DNA of 11,712 nt, from positions 1-11,712 of the forward strand of contig DAIETC010000188.1 of assembly GCA_027345905.1 (NCBI GenBank), in the 5' to 3' direction. Under the pieces are notes generated by a model. That model saw only the letters and a list, made by a program, of their open reading frames with translations, ran no database searches and had not been told where the DNA came from. Made by a program: the position numbers and the translations under genes. The DNA comes from Kineosporiaceae bacterium. GTDB taxonomy: Bacteria > Actinomycetota > Actinomycetes > Actinomycetales > Angustibacteraceae. Position 1 is the first letter of the stretch, and each line of letters opens with the position of its first letter. This document shows positions 5,804-11,712 of the stretch, piece by piece.

Positions 5804-6613
5804 GTGTCGCGCCGCGACCTGGGCCGCAGCTATCGTCTGGTCATCGCTGTCGTGCGTCCCTTGCTGCTGCTGCTCACGCGGCGCGAGTGGCGCGGCGGCG
5901 AGAACCTGCCGGCCAGCGGCGGTTTCATCGCCTGCGCCAACCACCTCTCGTACGTCGACCCGTTGACCCTTGGGCATTTTCTGCTGGACCACGGGCACCC
6001 GCCATATTTCCTGGCCAAGGAGTCCCTGTTCACGTTGCCGGTGCTCGGAGGGGTGATCCGGGGGGCCGGGCAGATCCCGGTGCATCGCGGCGGGCCAGAT
6101 GCCGCACTGGCCCTCACCAGTGCGGTGAACGCCCTGGCCGAGGGAAAGTGCATCGCGCTGTACCCCGAAGGCACCCTGACCAGGGACCCGCAGCTGTGGC
6201 CGATGGTCGGCAAGAGCGGCGCCGCGCGGCTGGCCCTGCAGACCCGTTGCCCGGTCATTCCGCTTGCCCAGTGGGGGCCGCAGGCGATGCTCGCGCCGTA
6301 CTCGCTGCGGCTGCGGCTCGTGCCGCGTCCCCGGATCCAGGTGGTGGCCGGGCCACCGGTGGACCTGGACGACCTGCGCGCGCGCCCGATCGACGCCCAG
6401 GTGCTGTGCGAGGCCACCGAACGCATCATGTCGGCCATCACCGACCTGCTGCTGACCCTGCGGCCCGGCCCGGCGCCCGAGCACCGCCACGACCCTCGTG
6501 AGCACGGCCAGCCCCGGTTCGGCCATGCCGGCAAGGCCGTCAGCAACGCCGGACGAGCGGCCCACCGGGCGGCGCGCGCGGCGCGCGGGCGCATTCCGGG
6601 TGCGGGCCGATGA
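5804..6613 (+). CDS. plsC: 1-acylglycerol-3-phosphate acyltransferase family (PlsC-like)
   Basis: Probably acylates lysophosphatidic acid to phosphatidic acid at the inner face of the membrane. The 269-residue protein has a short hydrophobic stretch (about residues 12-24, LVIAVVRPLLLLL), then the acyltransferase catalytic motif NHLSYVDP with His47 and Asp52 (HX4D), the GQIPVHR block, and the substrate-binding YPEGTLTRDP with Glu122. The last 45 or so residues are Arg/Ala/His-rich, lack family motifs and probably form a basic tail. GTG at 5804 is chosen because GGAG (5795-5798) sits five bases upstream and the membrane segment follows directly; the frame is open far upstream but overlaps cofC antisense. 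Its stop overlaps the gpsA start (ATGA at 6610-6613), linking acyl transfer to synthesis of the glycerol 3-phosphate backbone. The exact acyl acceptor cannot be determined from sequence. Confidence 0.9.
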   Translation: MSRRDLGRSYRLVIAVVRPLLLLLTRREWRGGENLPASGGFIACANHLSYVDPLTLGHFLLDHGHPPYFLAKESLFTLPVLGGVIRGAGQIPVHRGGPDAALALTSAVNALAEGKCIALYPEGTLTRDPQLWPMVGKSGAARLALQTRCPVIPLAQWGPQAMLAPYSLRLRLVPRPRIQVVAGPPVDLDDLRARPIDAQVLCEATERIMSAITDLLLTLRPGPAPEHRHDPREHGQPRFGHAGKAVSNAGRAAHRAARAARGRIPGAGR

Positions 6614-7611
6614 CCCGGGCCGCGGGGCTCGGCGCGGGCAGCTGGGGCACGACGTTCGCCCAAGTGCTCGCGGACGCCGGAGCCGAGGTCAGCGTGTGGG
6701 CGCGCCGGGCGGCCCTGGCCGAGCAGATCAACAACGAGCACCGAAACGAGGACTACCTTCCAGGAATCGTGCTGGGCGACGCGGTGCACGGGACCAGCGA
6801 CCCAGCGCGGGCGCTGCACGGCGCCGAGCTGGTGGTGCTGGCCGTGCCCTCGCAGCTGCTGAGCGCGAACCTGCGGCAGTGGCGCCACCTGCTGCCGGCG
6901 CACGGCCCGGTGGTGAGCCTGATGAAGGGCGTCGAGCTGGGCACCAGCCGCCGGATGAGCGAGGTGATCAGCCAGGTCGGCGAGGTAGCCGAGCGGCGGG
7001 TGGTGGTGGTGTCCGGGCCGAACCTGTCCCACGAGATCGCGCAACGCCAGCCCGCCGCCAGCGTGGTGGCCTGCCTGGACCATGCGCTCGCCGAGACCGT
7101 CGCGCGGGCCTGCGCCACCTCGTACTTTCGGCCCTACACCGCCGTGGACGTCGTGGGCACCGAGATCGCGGGGGCACTCAAGAACGTCATCGCGCTCGCC
7201 GTCGGGATGGCGCAGGGTCTGGGGCTGGGGGACAACTCCAAGGCCTCGCTGATCACCCGCGGGTTGGCGGAGACCTCGAGGCTGGGCGAGGCGCTGGGGG
7301 CCGATCCGATGACGTTCTCCGGTCTTGCCGGGGTCGGTGACCTGATCGCGACCTGCATGTCGCCGCTGTCACGCAACCGCACGTTCGGTGAAGAGCTCGG
7401 CCGCGGCAGGACAGTGGCCCAGGTGAGCGCCGCCAGTCGCCAGGTCGCCGAGGGGGTCACGTCGTGCCTGTCGATCCAGCAGCTCGCCGCGGCCAACGGC
7501 GTCGACATGCCGATCACGGACAGCGTGGTGTCCGTCGTGCACCACGACATGGCTGCGGCCGAGATGGGCCAACGGCTGCTCTCGCGGGCGCGTCGCCCCG
7601 AACAGGACTGA
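6610..7611 (+). CDS. gpsA: Glycerol-3-phosphate dehydrogenase [NAD(P)+]
   Basis: Reduces dihydroxyacetone phosphate to sn-glycerol 3-phosphate, the phospholipid backbone, in the cytoplasm. At 333 residues it has normal length. The Rossmann motif GLGAGSWGTTFAQVLADAG is at residues 6-24, the GPNLSHEIA block lies near residue 137, the catalytic Lys191 is in GALKNVIALAVGMAQGL, and GDNSKASLITRGLAE (Lys211) is followed by FSGLAGVGDLIATC. The usual VAVLG at the N-terminus reads AAGLG here, a small deviation. The ATG overlaps the plsC stop as ATGA, so translation is coupled. The gene ends 38 bases before the stop of the facing PLP enzyme; only a short CCGGCGCCGG palindrome (7635-7644) lies between them. 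Confidence 0.96.
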   Translation: MTRAAGLGAGSWGTTFAQVLADAGAEVSVWARRAALAEQINNEHRNEDYLPGIVLGDAVHGTSDPARALHGAELVVLAVPSQLLSANLRQWRHLLPAHGPVVSLMKGVELGTSRRMSEVISQVGEVAERRVVVVSGPNLSHEIAQRQPAASVVACLDHALAETVARACATSYFRPYTAVDVVGTEIAGALKNVIALAVGMAQGLGLGDNSKASLITRGLAETSRLGEALGADPMTFSGLAGVGDLIATCMSPLSRNRTFGEELGRGRTVAQVSAASRQVAEGVTSCLSIQQLAAANGVDMPITDSVVSVVHHDMAAAEMGQRLLSRARRPEQD

Positions 7612-7649
7612 CGGCGCGCCCCGTGCACTGGACCCCGGCGCCGGCGGGC

Positions 7650-8783
7650 TCAGGAGCGCAGGGCCTGGTCCAGGTCGGCCCACAGGTCCTCGACGTCCTC
7701 GATGCCGACCGACAGGCGCAGCAACGACTCGGGCACGGTGGTGACCTCGGCGCCGTGGCGGCGCCGGCGCTCCAGCGAGGACTCGACCCCGCCAAGGCTC
7801 GTCGCGTGCACCCACAACCGGGTGCCGGCAGCGACCCGCTCGGCGCCGGCCGCGCCCCCGGCGACCTCGATGGCGAGCACCGCGCCGTAGCCGCGCATCT
7901 GCGCGGTGGCCAGGTCGTGCCCGGGATCGCCTGGCAGTGAGGGGTGGCGGACCCGCTCCACCCTCGGGTGCGTAAACAGGCGTCGGGCCAGCTCGGCGGC
8001 CGTTGCCTGTGCGCGTTCGACGCGCAGGGCCACGGTGCGCATCCCGCGCAGGGCCAGGAACACCTCCTGCGGGCCGGCGATCGCCCCGTGCAGGTGCCGG
8101 TAGGCGCGCAACCGGGCGTGCAGCGCCCGGCCCGGATCGTCGTCCCGTGTGACGCTCGCCCCCAGCACCACGTCGGAGTGACCGGCCAGGTACTTGGTGA
8201 CCGAGTGCACGCCGACGTCGGCGCCGAGCTCGAGCGGGCGCTGGACCAGGGGGGTGGCAAAGGTGTTGTCGACGACGCTGAGCGCGCCGGCTGCCCGCGC
8301 CGCGCTCGTCGTGGCGCGCAGATCGGCGACCTCCAGCATCGGGTTGGTCGGCGACTCCAGCCACAGCAGCGCCGCGCCCTGCACGGCCGCCCGCACGGCC
8401 GTGGTGTCGGCGATGTCGACCTCGCGCAGGTGCACCCGACCGGCTGCGGCCGCTTCGCGCAGCAGGGCGCCCGTGCCGCTGTAGACGTGCCGGGGAGCAA
8501 GGACGGTCGACCCCTGCGGGACGAGCGCGCAGGCCGCGGCGATCGCCGCCATCCCCGAGCCGAAGACCAGGGCCCGCCCGCCCTCCAGGGCGCCAAGGGC
8601 GGCCTCGAACGCCTGCCAGGTGGGGTTGTCGGTGCGCCCGTAGTCGACCGGGCCGTCCGCGACGTACGTCGAGCTGAGCCAGATCGCCTCGTTCACCGCG
8701 GCGCCGGCGACCCGCTCGGGCCGGCCGGCCGCCACGGCCAGGGTGGCGGGGGAGTAGTGGGGGTCGGGCGCTGTGCTCGTCAC
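7650..8783 (-). CDS. Cystathionine gamma-synthase/gamma-lyase family PLP enzyme
   Basis: A Cys/Met-metabolism PLP enzyme of 377 residues that interconverts homoserine derivatives, cystathionine and cysteine. Visible features are DYGRTDNPTWQAFE (cofactor phosphate contacts from the neighbouring subunit), GSGMAAIAAA, YSGTGALL with the ring-stacking Tyr, ESPTNPMLEVADL, VVDNTF with Asp172, and the Schiff-base Lys197 in SVTKYLAGHSDVV. Asp172 and Lys197 align with E. coli MetB D173/K198. The C-terminus has SLGGVESSLERRRRHG where many relatives read SLGGVESLIEHPASMTH, and ends PESLLRLSVGIEDVEDLWADL, which fits an actinobacterial subgroup. Whether it is a synthase or a lyase cannot be decided from sequence. 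It starts with GTG at 8783, six bases after a TAGCCT box, and probably has a leaderless mRNA. It diverges from ddl. Confidence 0.9.
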   Translation of the reverse strand: MTSTAPDPHYSPATLAVAAGRPERVAGAAVNEAIWLSSTYVADGPVDYGRTDNPTWQAFEAALGALEGGRALVFGSGMAAIAAACALVPQGSTVLAPRHVYSGTGALLREAAAAGRVHLREVDIADTTAVRAAVQGAALLWLESPTNPMLEVADLRATTSAARAAGALSVVDNTFATPLVQRPLELGADVGVHSVTKYLAGHSDVVLGASVTRDDDPGRALHARLRAYRHLHGAIAGPQEVFLALRGMRTVALRVERAQATAAELARRLFTHPRVERVRHPSLPGDPGHDLATAQMRGYGAVLAIEVAGGAAGAERVAAGTRLWVHATSLGGVESSLERRRRHGAEVTTVPESLLRLSVGIEDVEDLWADLDQALRS

Positions 8784-8789
8784 TGTCGA

Positions 8790-8795
8790 AGGCTA
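8790..8795 (-). promoter_or_regulatory. Leaderless -10 element for the PLP enzyme
   Basis: On the minus strand TAGCCT (TANNNT) ends six bases before the GTG start at 8783. This is the spacing typical of leaderless actinobacterial transcripts, in which the start codon is the first base of the mRNA. No ribosome-binding site precedes this GTG, which agrees. No clear -35 box is seen. Confidence 0.45.
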
Positions 8796-8812
8796 GTGCC
8801 GCCGCAGCCGGG

Positions 8813-8818
8813 TAGGGT
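8813..8818 (+). promoter_or_regulatory. Candidate -10 element for ddl
   Basis: TAGGGT (TANNNT) lies nine bases before the ddl ATG at 8828. Transcription would start at or a few bases before the ATG, giving a leaderless or very short-leader mRNA. GGGCGG just before the ATG could instead act as a weak ribosome site. No convincing -35 box is present. Confidence 0.35.
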
Positions 8819-8827
8819 CGGGCGGCA

Positions 8828-9952
8828 ATGAGCCAGCTACCCGTCCCCGTGCGCAAGCCGCGGGTCGCGGTCGTCTTCGGCGGCCGCTCCAGCGAGCATG
8901 CCATCAGCTGCATGACCGCCGCCGGGGTGCTGCGCGCGATCGACCGGGACCGGTACGACGTGGTGCCCATCGGAATCGCTCTCGACGGGCGCTGGGTGCT
9001 GGCCCCGGACGACGCGGCGGCGCTGGAGGCCCGCGGGGCCGACCTCCCGCAGGTCGACACGAGCGGGCCGGGGGTCCTCGTCCCCACCAGCACGACCAGC
9101 CGGGCGCTGACCACCCTGCGCGCCGGCGAGGTCCCGGTGGCGCTGGGCGAGGTCGACGTGGTGTTCCCGTTGCTGCACGGGCCGTACGGCGAGGACGGCA
9201 CGATCCAGGGCCTGCTCGAGCTCGGTGACGTGCCCTACGTCGGGTCCGGCGTCCTGGCGTCGGCCGCGAGCATGGACAAGCACTACATGAAGGTGCTGCT
9301 GGCCGGCCACGGCCTCCCGGTCGGCCCGTACGTGGTCGTCTTGCCTCGGCAGTGGGCGTTCGACCCCGATGCGGCGCTGGCGGCCGCCGCCGCCCTCGGC
9401 TTCCCGCTGTTCGTCAAGCCGGCCCGCGCCGGGTCGAGCATGGGGATCACCAAGGTGAGTGAGCCGGGCGGGCTGCGGGCTGCCATCGAGGCGGCACACG
9501 CGCACGACCCCAAGGTCATCGTCGAGCGCGCCCTCGTGGGGCGCGAGCTGGAGTGCGGGGTCCTGCAGGACCTGGACGGGACGCCGCGCGCCAGCGAGGT
9601 CGGCGAGGTGCAGGTGCTGTCCGGGCACGAGTTCTACGACTTCGCCGCCAAGTACGTGGACGAGGGGAACGTGCGCCTGACCTGCCCGGCCGACGTCCCG
9701 GCGTCCGTGCGCTCGCGGGTGCAGCAGGTCGCGGTGCGCGCGTTCGAGGTGATGGGCTGCGAGGGACTCGCGCGGGTCGACGTGTTCTTGACCGATGCGG
9801 GCGATGTCGTGGTCAACGAGATCAACACCATGCCCGGGTTCACCCCGCACTCGATGTATCCGCGGCTGTGGGCGGCCTGCGGGGTCGACTACCCCAGCCT
9901 GGTCGACCGGCTGCTGCGCCTGGCCCTGTCCCGGCGTACCGGTCTGCGCTGA
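8828..9952 (+). CDS. ddl: D-alanine--D-alanine ligase
   Basis: Uses ATP to join two D-alanines for the end of the peptidoglycan stem peptide, in the cytoplasm. The 374-residue ATP-grasp protein has FGGRSSEHAIS with Glu23 (first D-Ala site), LLHGPYGEDGTIQGLLE, SMDKHYMKVLLAGHGLPVGP, the ATP-binding Lys197 in FVKPARAGSSMGITKV, and the metal-binding VNEINTMPGFTPHSMYP with Asn330, Glu331 and Asn333. The ATG at 8828 places the first strand RVAVVFGGRS at residues 12-21, as expected. It is the second wall-synthesis gene in the window after murA. Its stop lies four bases from the stop of the facing DUF1116 gene, so no independent terminator fits between them. Confidence 0.96.
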   Translation: MSQLPVPVRKPRVAVVFGGRSSEHAISCMTAAGVLRAIDRDRYDVVPIGIALDGRWVLAPDDAAALEARGADLPQVDTSGPGVLVPTSTTSRALTTLRAGEVPVALGEVDVVFPLLHGPYGEDGTIQGLLELGDVPYVGSGVLASAASMDKHYMKVLLAGHGLPVGPYVVVLPRQWAFDPDAALAAAAALGFPLFVKPARAGSSMGITKVSEPGGLRAAIEAAHAHDPKVIVERALVGRELECGVLQDLDGTPRASEVGEVQVLSGHEFYDFAAKYVDEGNVRLTCPADVPASVRSRVQQVAVRAFEVMGCEGLARVDVFLTDAGDVVVNEINTMPGFTPHSMYPRLWAACGVDYPSLVDRLLRLALSRRTGLR

Positions 9953-9956
9953 TTCC

Positions 9957-11459
9957 TCATCGGGCCCGGCCGACGTCGGCTGCGGGCCTGTCGGGGACGT
10001 CGGCAGCGGGCACGAGGGCGGCGAGGGCGGCGAGGGCGGCGGTGAAGCACTGGGCCGGCGGGCTGACCAGGCCGGCGCCGACCTGGCCGGTGCCGGCGAC
10101 CTTGCCCGCGATGCCGGTGTTGATGGTGGGCAGGATGCCGGTGCGCGCGACGAGGCTCACGTCGATCCCCGCGGGGGTGCCGCGAAAGCCGAGCACCGGC
10201 ACCTGGTAGGCGGGGTGCTCGCCCAAGGTGATCTCGTACATCGACAAGGTCGCGGCCAGCGCGTCGGCGACCTCGCCACCGACGAAACGCACGATCGCGG
10301 GGGCGGCGGCCATCGCCATCCCGCCGATGCCGCCGGTCTCGGTGATGGCCGAGTCGCCGATGTCGGGGTTGGCGTCGGTTGGCCCGAAGTCGCCGAGGTA
10401 CAGCCCGTCGGGGATGCCCGCCGGACCGGTGAACCACGCGTTGCCGGTGCCGGCCACCTGGATGCCGAAGTCGGTGCCGTTGCGGGCCATCGCCACGACC
10501 ATCGTCGAGCCGGGGATGTCGCGGGCGGCGTCCAGCGCCAGCTTGCAGGCCGGCATCACCAGGTTGAGGAAGAAGTGGTCGTTGCCGTTGCAGAACCGCA
10601 CCGCGTCGGCCACGTCGGTGAGCGCCAGACCCGGGGGCAGCGCGTCGGCGGCGTCCAGCAGCTCGGGGACGACCTCGCGCACCAGCATCATGGTGCCGGC
10701 CCGGTTGCGGTTGTGGCCCTCGTCGCCCATCTGCAGCATCTGCCCGATGATGGCCCGGACGTCGACCGGCCCGGCACCGCTGGCGCGACGCCGGACGGCC
10801 AGCTGCAGCAGCGGCCCGAGCACGCGCGACATCCACTGCAGCCGGGCGATGACCTCGGCCCCGTAGGCGCCGTACCGCAGCACCTTGCCCAGGCCCTCGT
10901 TCAAGGTGGCGAAGGCCGTGCCGCCGTGCACCGGGTCACGTAGCACGAACCCCCACATGGACGCCGTCACGACCCCGGCCATCGGGCCCACCGCGCCGTG
11001 GTGGTGGCAGGGGTCCAGGGTGATCGTCAGGCCGTCGTCGGTGCGTCCGGCCCACAGTGCGCGTTCGGCGCTCTCGGCGTCCGGCGCCAGGCCCTCGAGC
11101 AGCACCGCACCGATCAGGGCGCCGCGCATCGGGCCCGAGGCCGCTTCGATGCCGATCGGGGGACCGGCGTGCAGGAACGTGCCCGGTTGCAGGCCCAGGG
11201 CCACACTGGCCGGCAGGACGTCGACCAGCTCGGCGCCCGCGCTCAGCATCCTTCGCAGGGCCTGGGCGTTGGCGTCCGCGCGACGGCGGTCGCCCAGCAC
11301 CCGGGCGATGTCCGCGGCGGTGCCGGGCAGCGGCGGCTGCCACTGGACCGTGCGCGCCGCCACGCCCTGCTCGGCCAGCGCCTGGGTGAACAGGTCGGCG
11401 CCCACGCTGAGCACGCTCGGGCGGCCGGTCAGCAGCCCGCGCAGCGGCGCGGTGCTCAT
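9957..11459 (-). CDS. DUF1116 protein, oxamate carbamoyltransferase subunit AllG/YlbE-like
   Basis: The E. coli homologue YlbE (AllG) works with FdrA (AllF) and YlbF (AllH) as oxamate transcarbamylase, splitting oxalurate with phosphate into oxamate and carbamoyl phosphate during anaerobic allantoin use. The 500-residue protein is full-length for DUF1116. Recognisable blocks in order are FATLNEGLGKVLRYGAYG, MGDEGHNRNRAGT (from residue 244), NGNDHFFLNLVMPACK, GSTMVVAMARNGTDFGI, DANPDIGDSAITETGGIGG (from residue 362), FVGGEVADAL, FRGTPAGID and PTINTGIAGKVAGTGQVGAG. ATG at 11459 is chosen because homology begins about 10 residues later; an in-frame GTG at 11492 would overlap the fdrA-like gene. 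The start overlaps the stop of a 9-codon mini-ORF. The substrate is inferred from the family and could be a related carbamoyl compound. Confidence 0.88.
   Translation of the reverse strand: MSTAPLRGLLTGRPSVLSVGADLFTQALAEQGVAARTVQWQPPLPGTAADIARVLGDRRRADANAQALRRMLSAGAELVDVLPASVALGLQPGTFLHAGPPIGIEAASGPMRGALIGAVLLEGLAPDAESAERALWAGRTDDGLTITLDPCHHHGAVGPMAGVVTASMWGFVLRDPVHGGTAFATLNEGLGKVLRYGAYGAEVIARLQWMSRVLGPLLQLAVRRRASGAGPVDVRAIIGQMLQMGDEGHNRNRAGTMMLVREVVPELLDAADALPPGLALTDVADAVRFCNGNDHFFLNLVMPACKLALDAARDIPGSTMVVAMARNGTDFGIQVAGTGNAWFTGPAGIPDGLYLGDFGPTDANPDIGDSAITETGGIGGMAMAAAPAIVRFVGGEVADALAATLSMYEITLGEHPAYQVPVLGFRGTPAGIDVSLVARTGILPTINTGIAGKVAGTGQVGAGLVSPPAQCFTAALAALAALVPAADVPDRPAADVGRAR
10014..10040. 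repeat. Three 9-bp repeats near the DUF1116 C-terminus
   Basis: GAGGGCGGC occurs three times in tandem on the plus strand. On the coding strand this gives the low-complexity segment LAALAALAAL just before the variable C-terminal end of the DUF1116 protein, after the conserved domain. Confidence 0.8.
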
Positions 11460-11496
11460 CGCGCACCTGCCGGCGCGGTGCTCATCGCGCACCTGC
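11445..11496. repeat. Perfect 26-bp tandem duplication at the fdrA/DUF1116 junction
   Basis: 11445-11470 and 11471-11496 are identical over all 26 bases. Each copy contains, on the minus strand, AGGTGCGCG followed by ATGA, so the stop/start overlap and its weak ribosome site exist twice. Because 26 is not a multiple of three, the second copy shifts the frame. That closes the frame opened by the first ATG. Confidence 0.95.
11456..11485 (-). CDS. 9-codon mini-ORF between fdrA-like and DUF1116 genes
   Basis: ATG at 11485 overlaps the fdrA-like stop (ATGA). It opens MSTAPAGAR, then TGA at 11458-11456, which itself overlaps the DUF1116 ATG at 11459 (again ATGA). Its first five residues equal the first five of the DUF1116 protein because it was made by the tandem duplication. 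It may be a translational relay or simply a by-product; a function for the peptide itself is unlikely. Confidence 0.4.
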   Translation of the reverse strand: MSTAPAGAR

Positions 11497-11712
11497 CCAA
11501 GGGGTGCCGGGCAGCAGCGCCAGGGCGTGCCGGGTCGACTCGGCGTTGGACAGACGTACGTGTGCCCCGGCCGCGGCCAGCGCCTGAGCCTGGGTGTCCA
11601 GACCCTGCGGGTCGGACCTGGTGCCGGTAAGGGAGACGACGACGGCCAGCTCGCGCCCGTCGCGGGCCGCTATGGCCCGCGCCTGCCCGATCGCCGCCGC
11701 CAGGCCAGTAGC
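11482..11712 (-). CDS. FdrA/AllF-like protein, C-terminal part (cut by window edge)
   Basis: Only the last 76 residues lie in the window; the 5' part is beyond 11712. The visible part reads GLAAAIGQARAIAARDGREL, then AVVVSLTGTRSDPQGL, QAQALAAAGAHVRLSNAEST and RHALALLPGTPWAGAR before TGA at 11484-11482. The TGTxxDPQ block followed by an AAGAxVxxSN strand is the C-terminal signature of FdrA proteins, relatives of succinyl-CoA ligase alpha/beta chains. In E. coli FdrA (AllF) is a subunit of oxamate transcarbamylase. The adjacent, translationally linked DUF1116 gene supports the assignment. The frame is open to the window edge with no frameshift seen. Confidence 0.82.
   Translation of the reverse strand, partial: ATGLAAAIGQARAIAARDGRELAVVVSLTGTRSDPQGLDTQAQALAAAGAHVRLSNAESTRHALALLPGTPWAGAR

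Noticed and set aside
7612..7649. Terminator between gpsA and the PLP-enzyme gene
   Set aside because: Only a 10-bp CCGGCGCCGG palindrome without a usable loop is present in the 38-base gap.
7369..9201. Long 610-codon minus-strand open frame
   Set aside because: It is antisense to gpsA and ddl and runs across the PLP-enzyme gene in another frame; composition is Arg/Gly/Ala/Pro-rich with no family motif. It is a high-GC shadow frame.
11460..11492. GTG at 11492 as the DUF1116 start
   Set aside because: It would add 11 residues translated out of frame from the fdrA-like end and duplicated DNA. The ATG at 11459 has the same upstream AGGTG and an ATGA overlap.

Overview
High-GC (about 70%) bacterial DNA with strong G/C preference at third codon positions, many GTG starts and ATGA overlaps. 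Gene order leuC-leuD-hup-murA-cofC/fbiD-plsC-gpsA-ddl is a conserved actinobacterial neighbourhood. Together with a lysine-tailed HU protein and a coenzyme F420 gene, it points firmly to an actinobacterium; the family cannot be fixed from the sequence alone.

Layout. Positions 18-2037 (+) hold leuC and leuD, the two subunits of 3-isopropylmalate dehydratase (leucine synthesis). Positions 2077-2331 (+) hold an unrecognised 84-residue protein with two rare TTA codons. Positions 2479-3252 (+) hold an HU-type nucleoid protein with a long Lys/Ala/Thr-rich tail. A strong hairpin separates it from a MurA-family enolpyruvyl transferase gene (3322-4638, +). A perfect 26-bp inverted repeat fills the convergent gap before two minus-strand genes: a 63-residue cold-shock-like protein (4737-4928) and cofC/fbiD (4939-5691), a guanylyltransferase for F420. 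Divergent from these, plsC (5804-6613) and gpsA (6610-7611) overlap by ATGA and supply glycerol 3-phosphate and acylated phospholipid precursors. A PLP enzyme of the cystathionine gamma-synthase/lyase family (7650-8783, -) and D-Ala-D-Ala ligase (8828-9952, +) are divergent, with leaderless-looking promoters.

The right end breaks from the core neighbourhood. Two minus-strand genes encode a DUF1116 protein (AllG/YlbE-like) and the C-terminus of an FdrA/AllF-like protein, subunits related to the E. coli oxamate transcarbamylase of anaerobic allantoin breakdown. At their junction a perfect 26-bp tandem duplication has copied the stop/start overlap. The result is a 9-codon mini-ORF linked by ATGA overlaps to both neighbours, which is the most unusual feature of the window.

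No tRNA, rRNA, CRISPR array, IS element or phage gene was seen, and no gene-free stretch exceeds about 150 bases.
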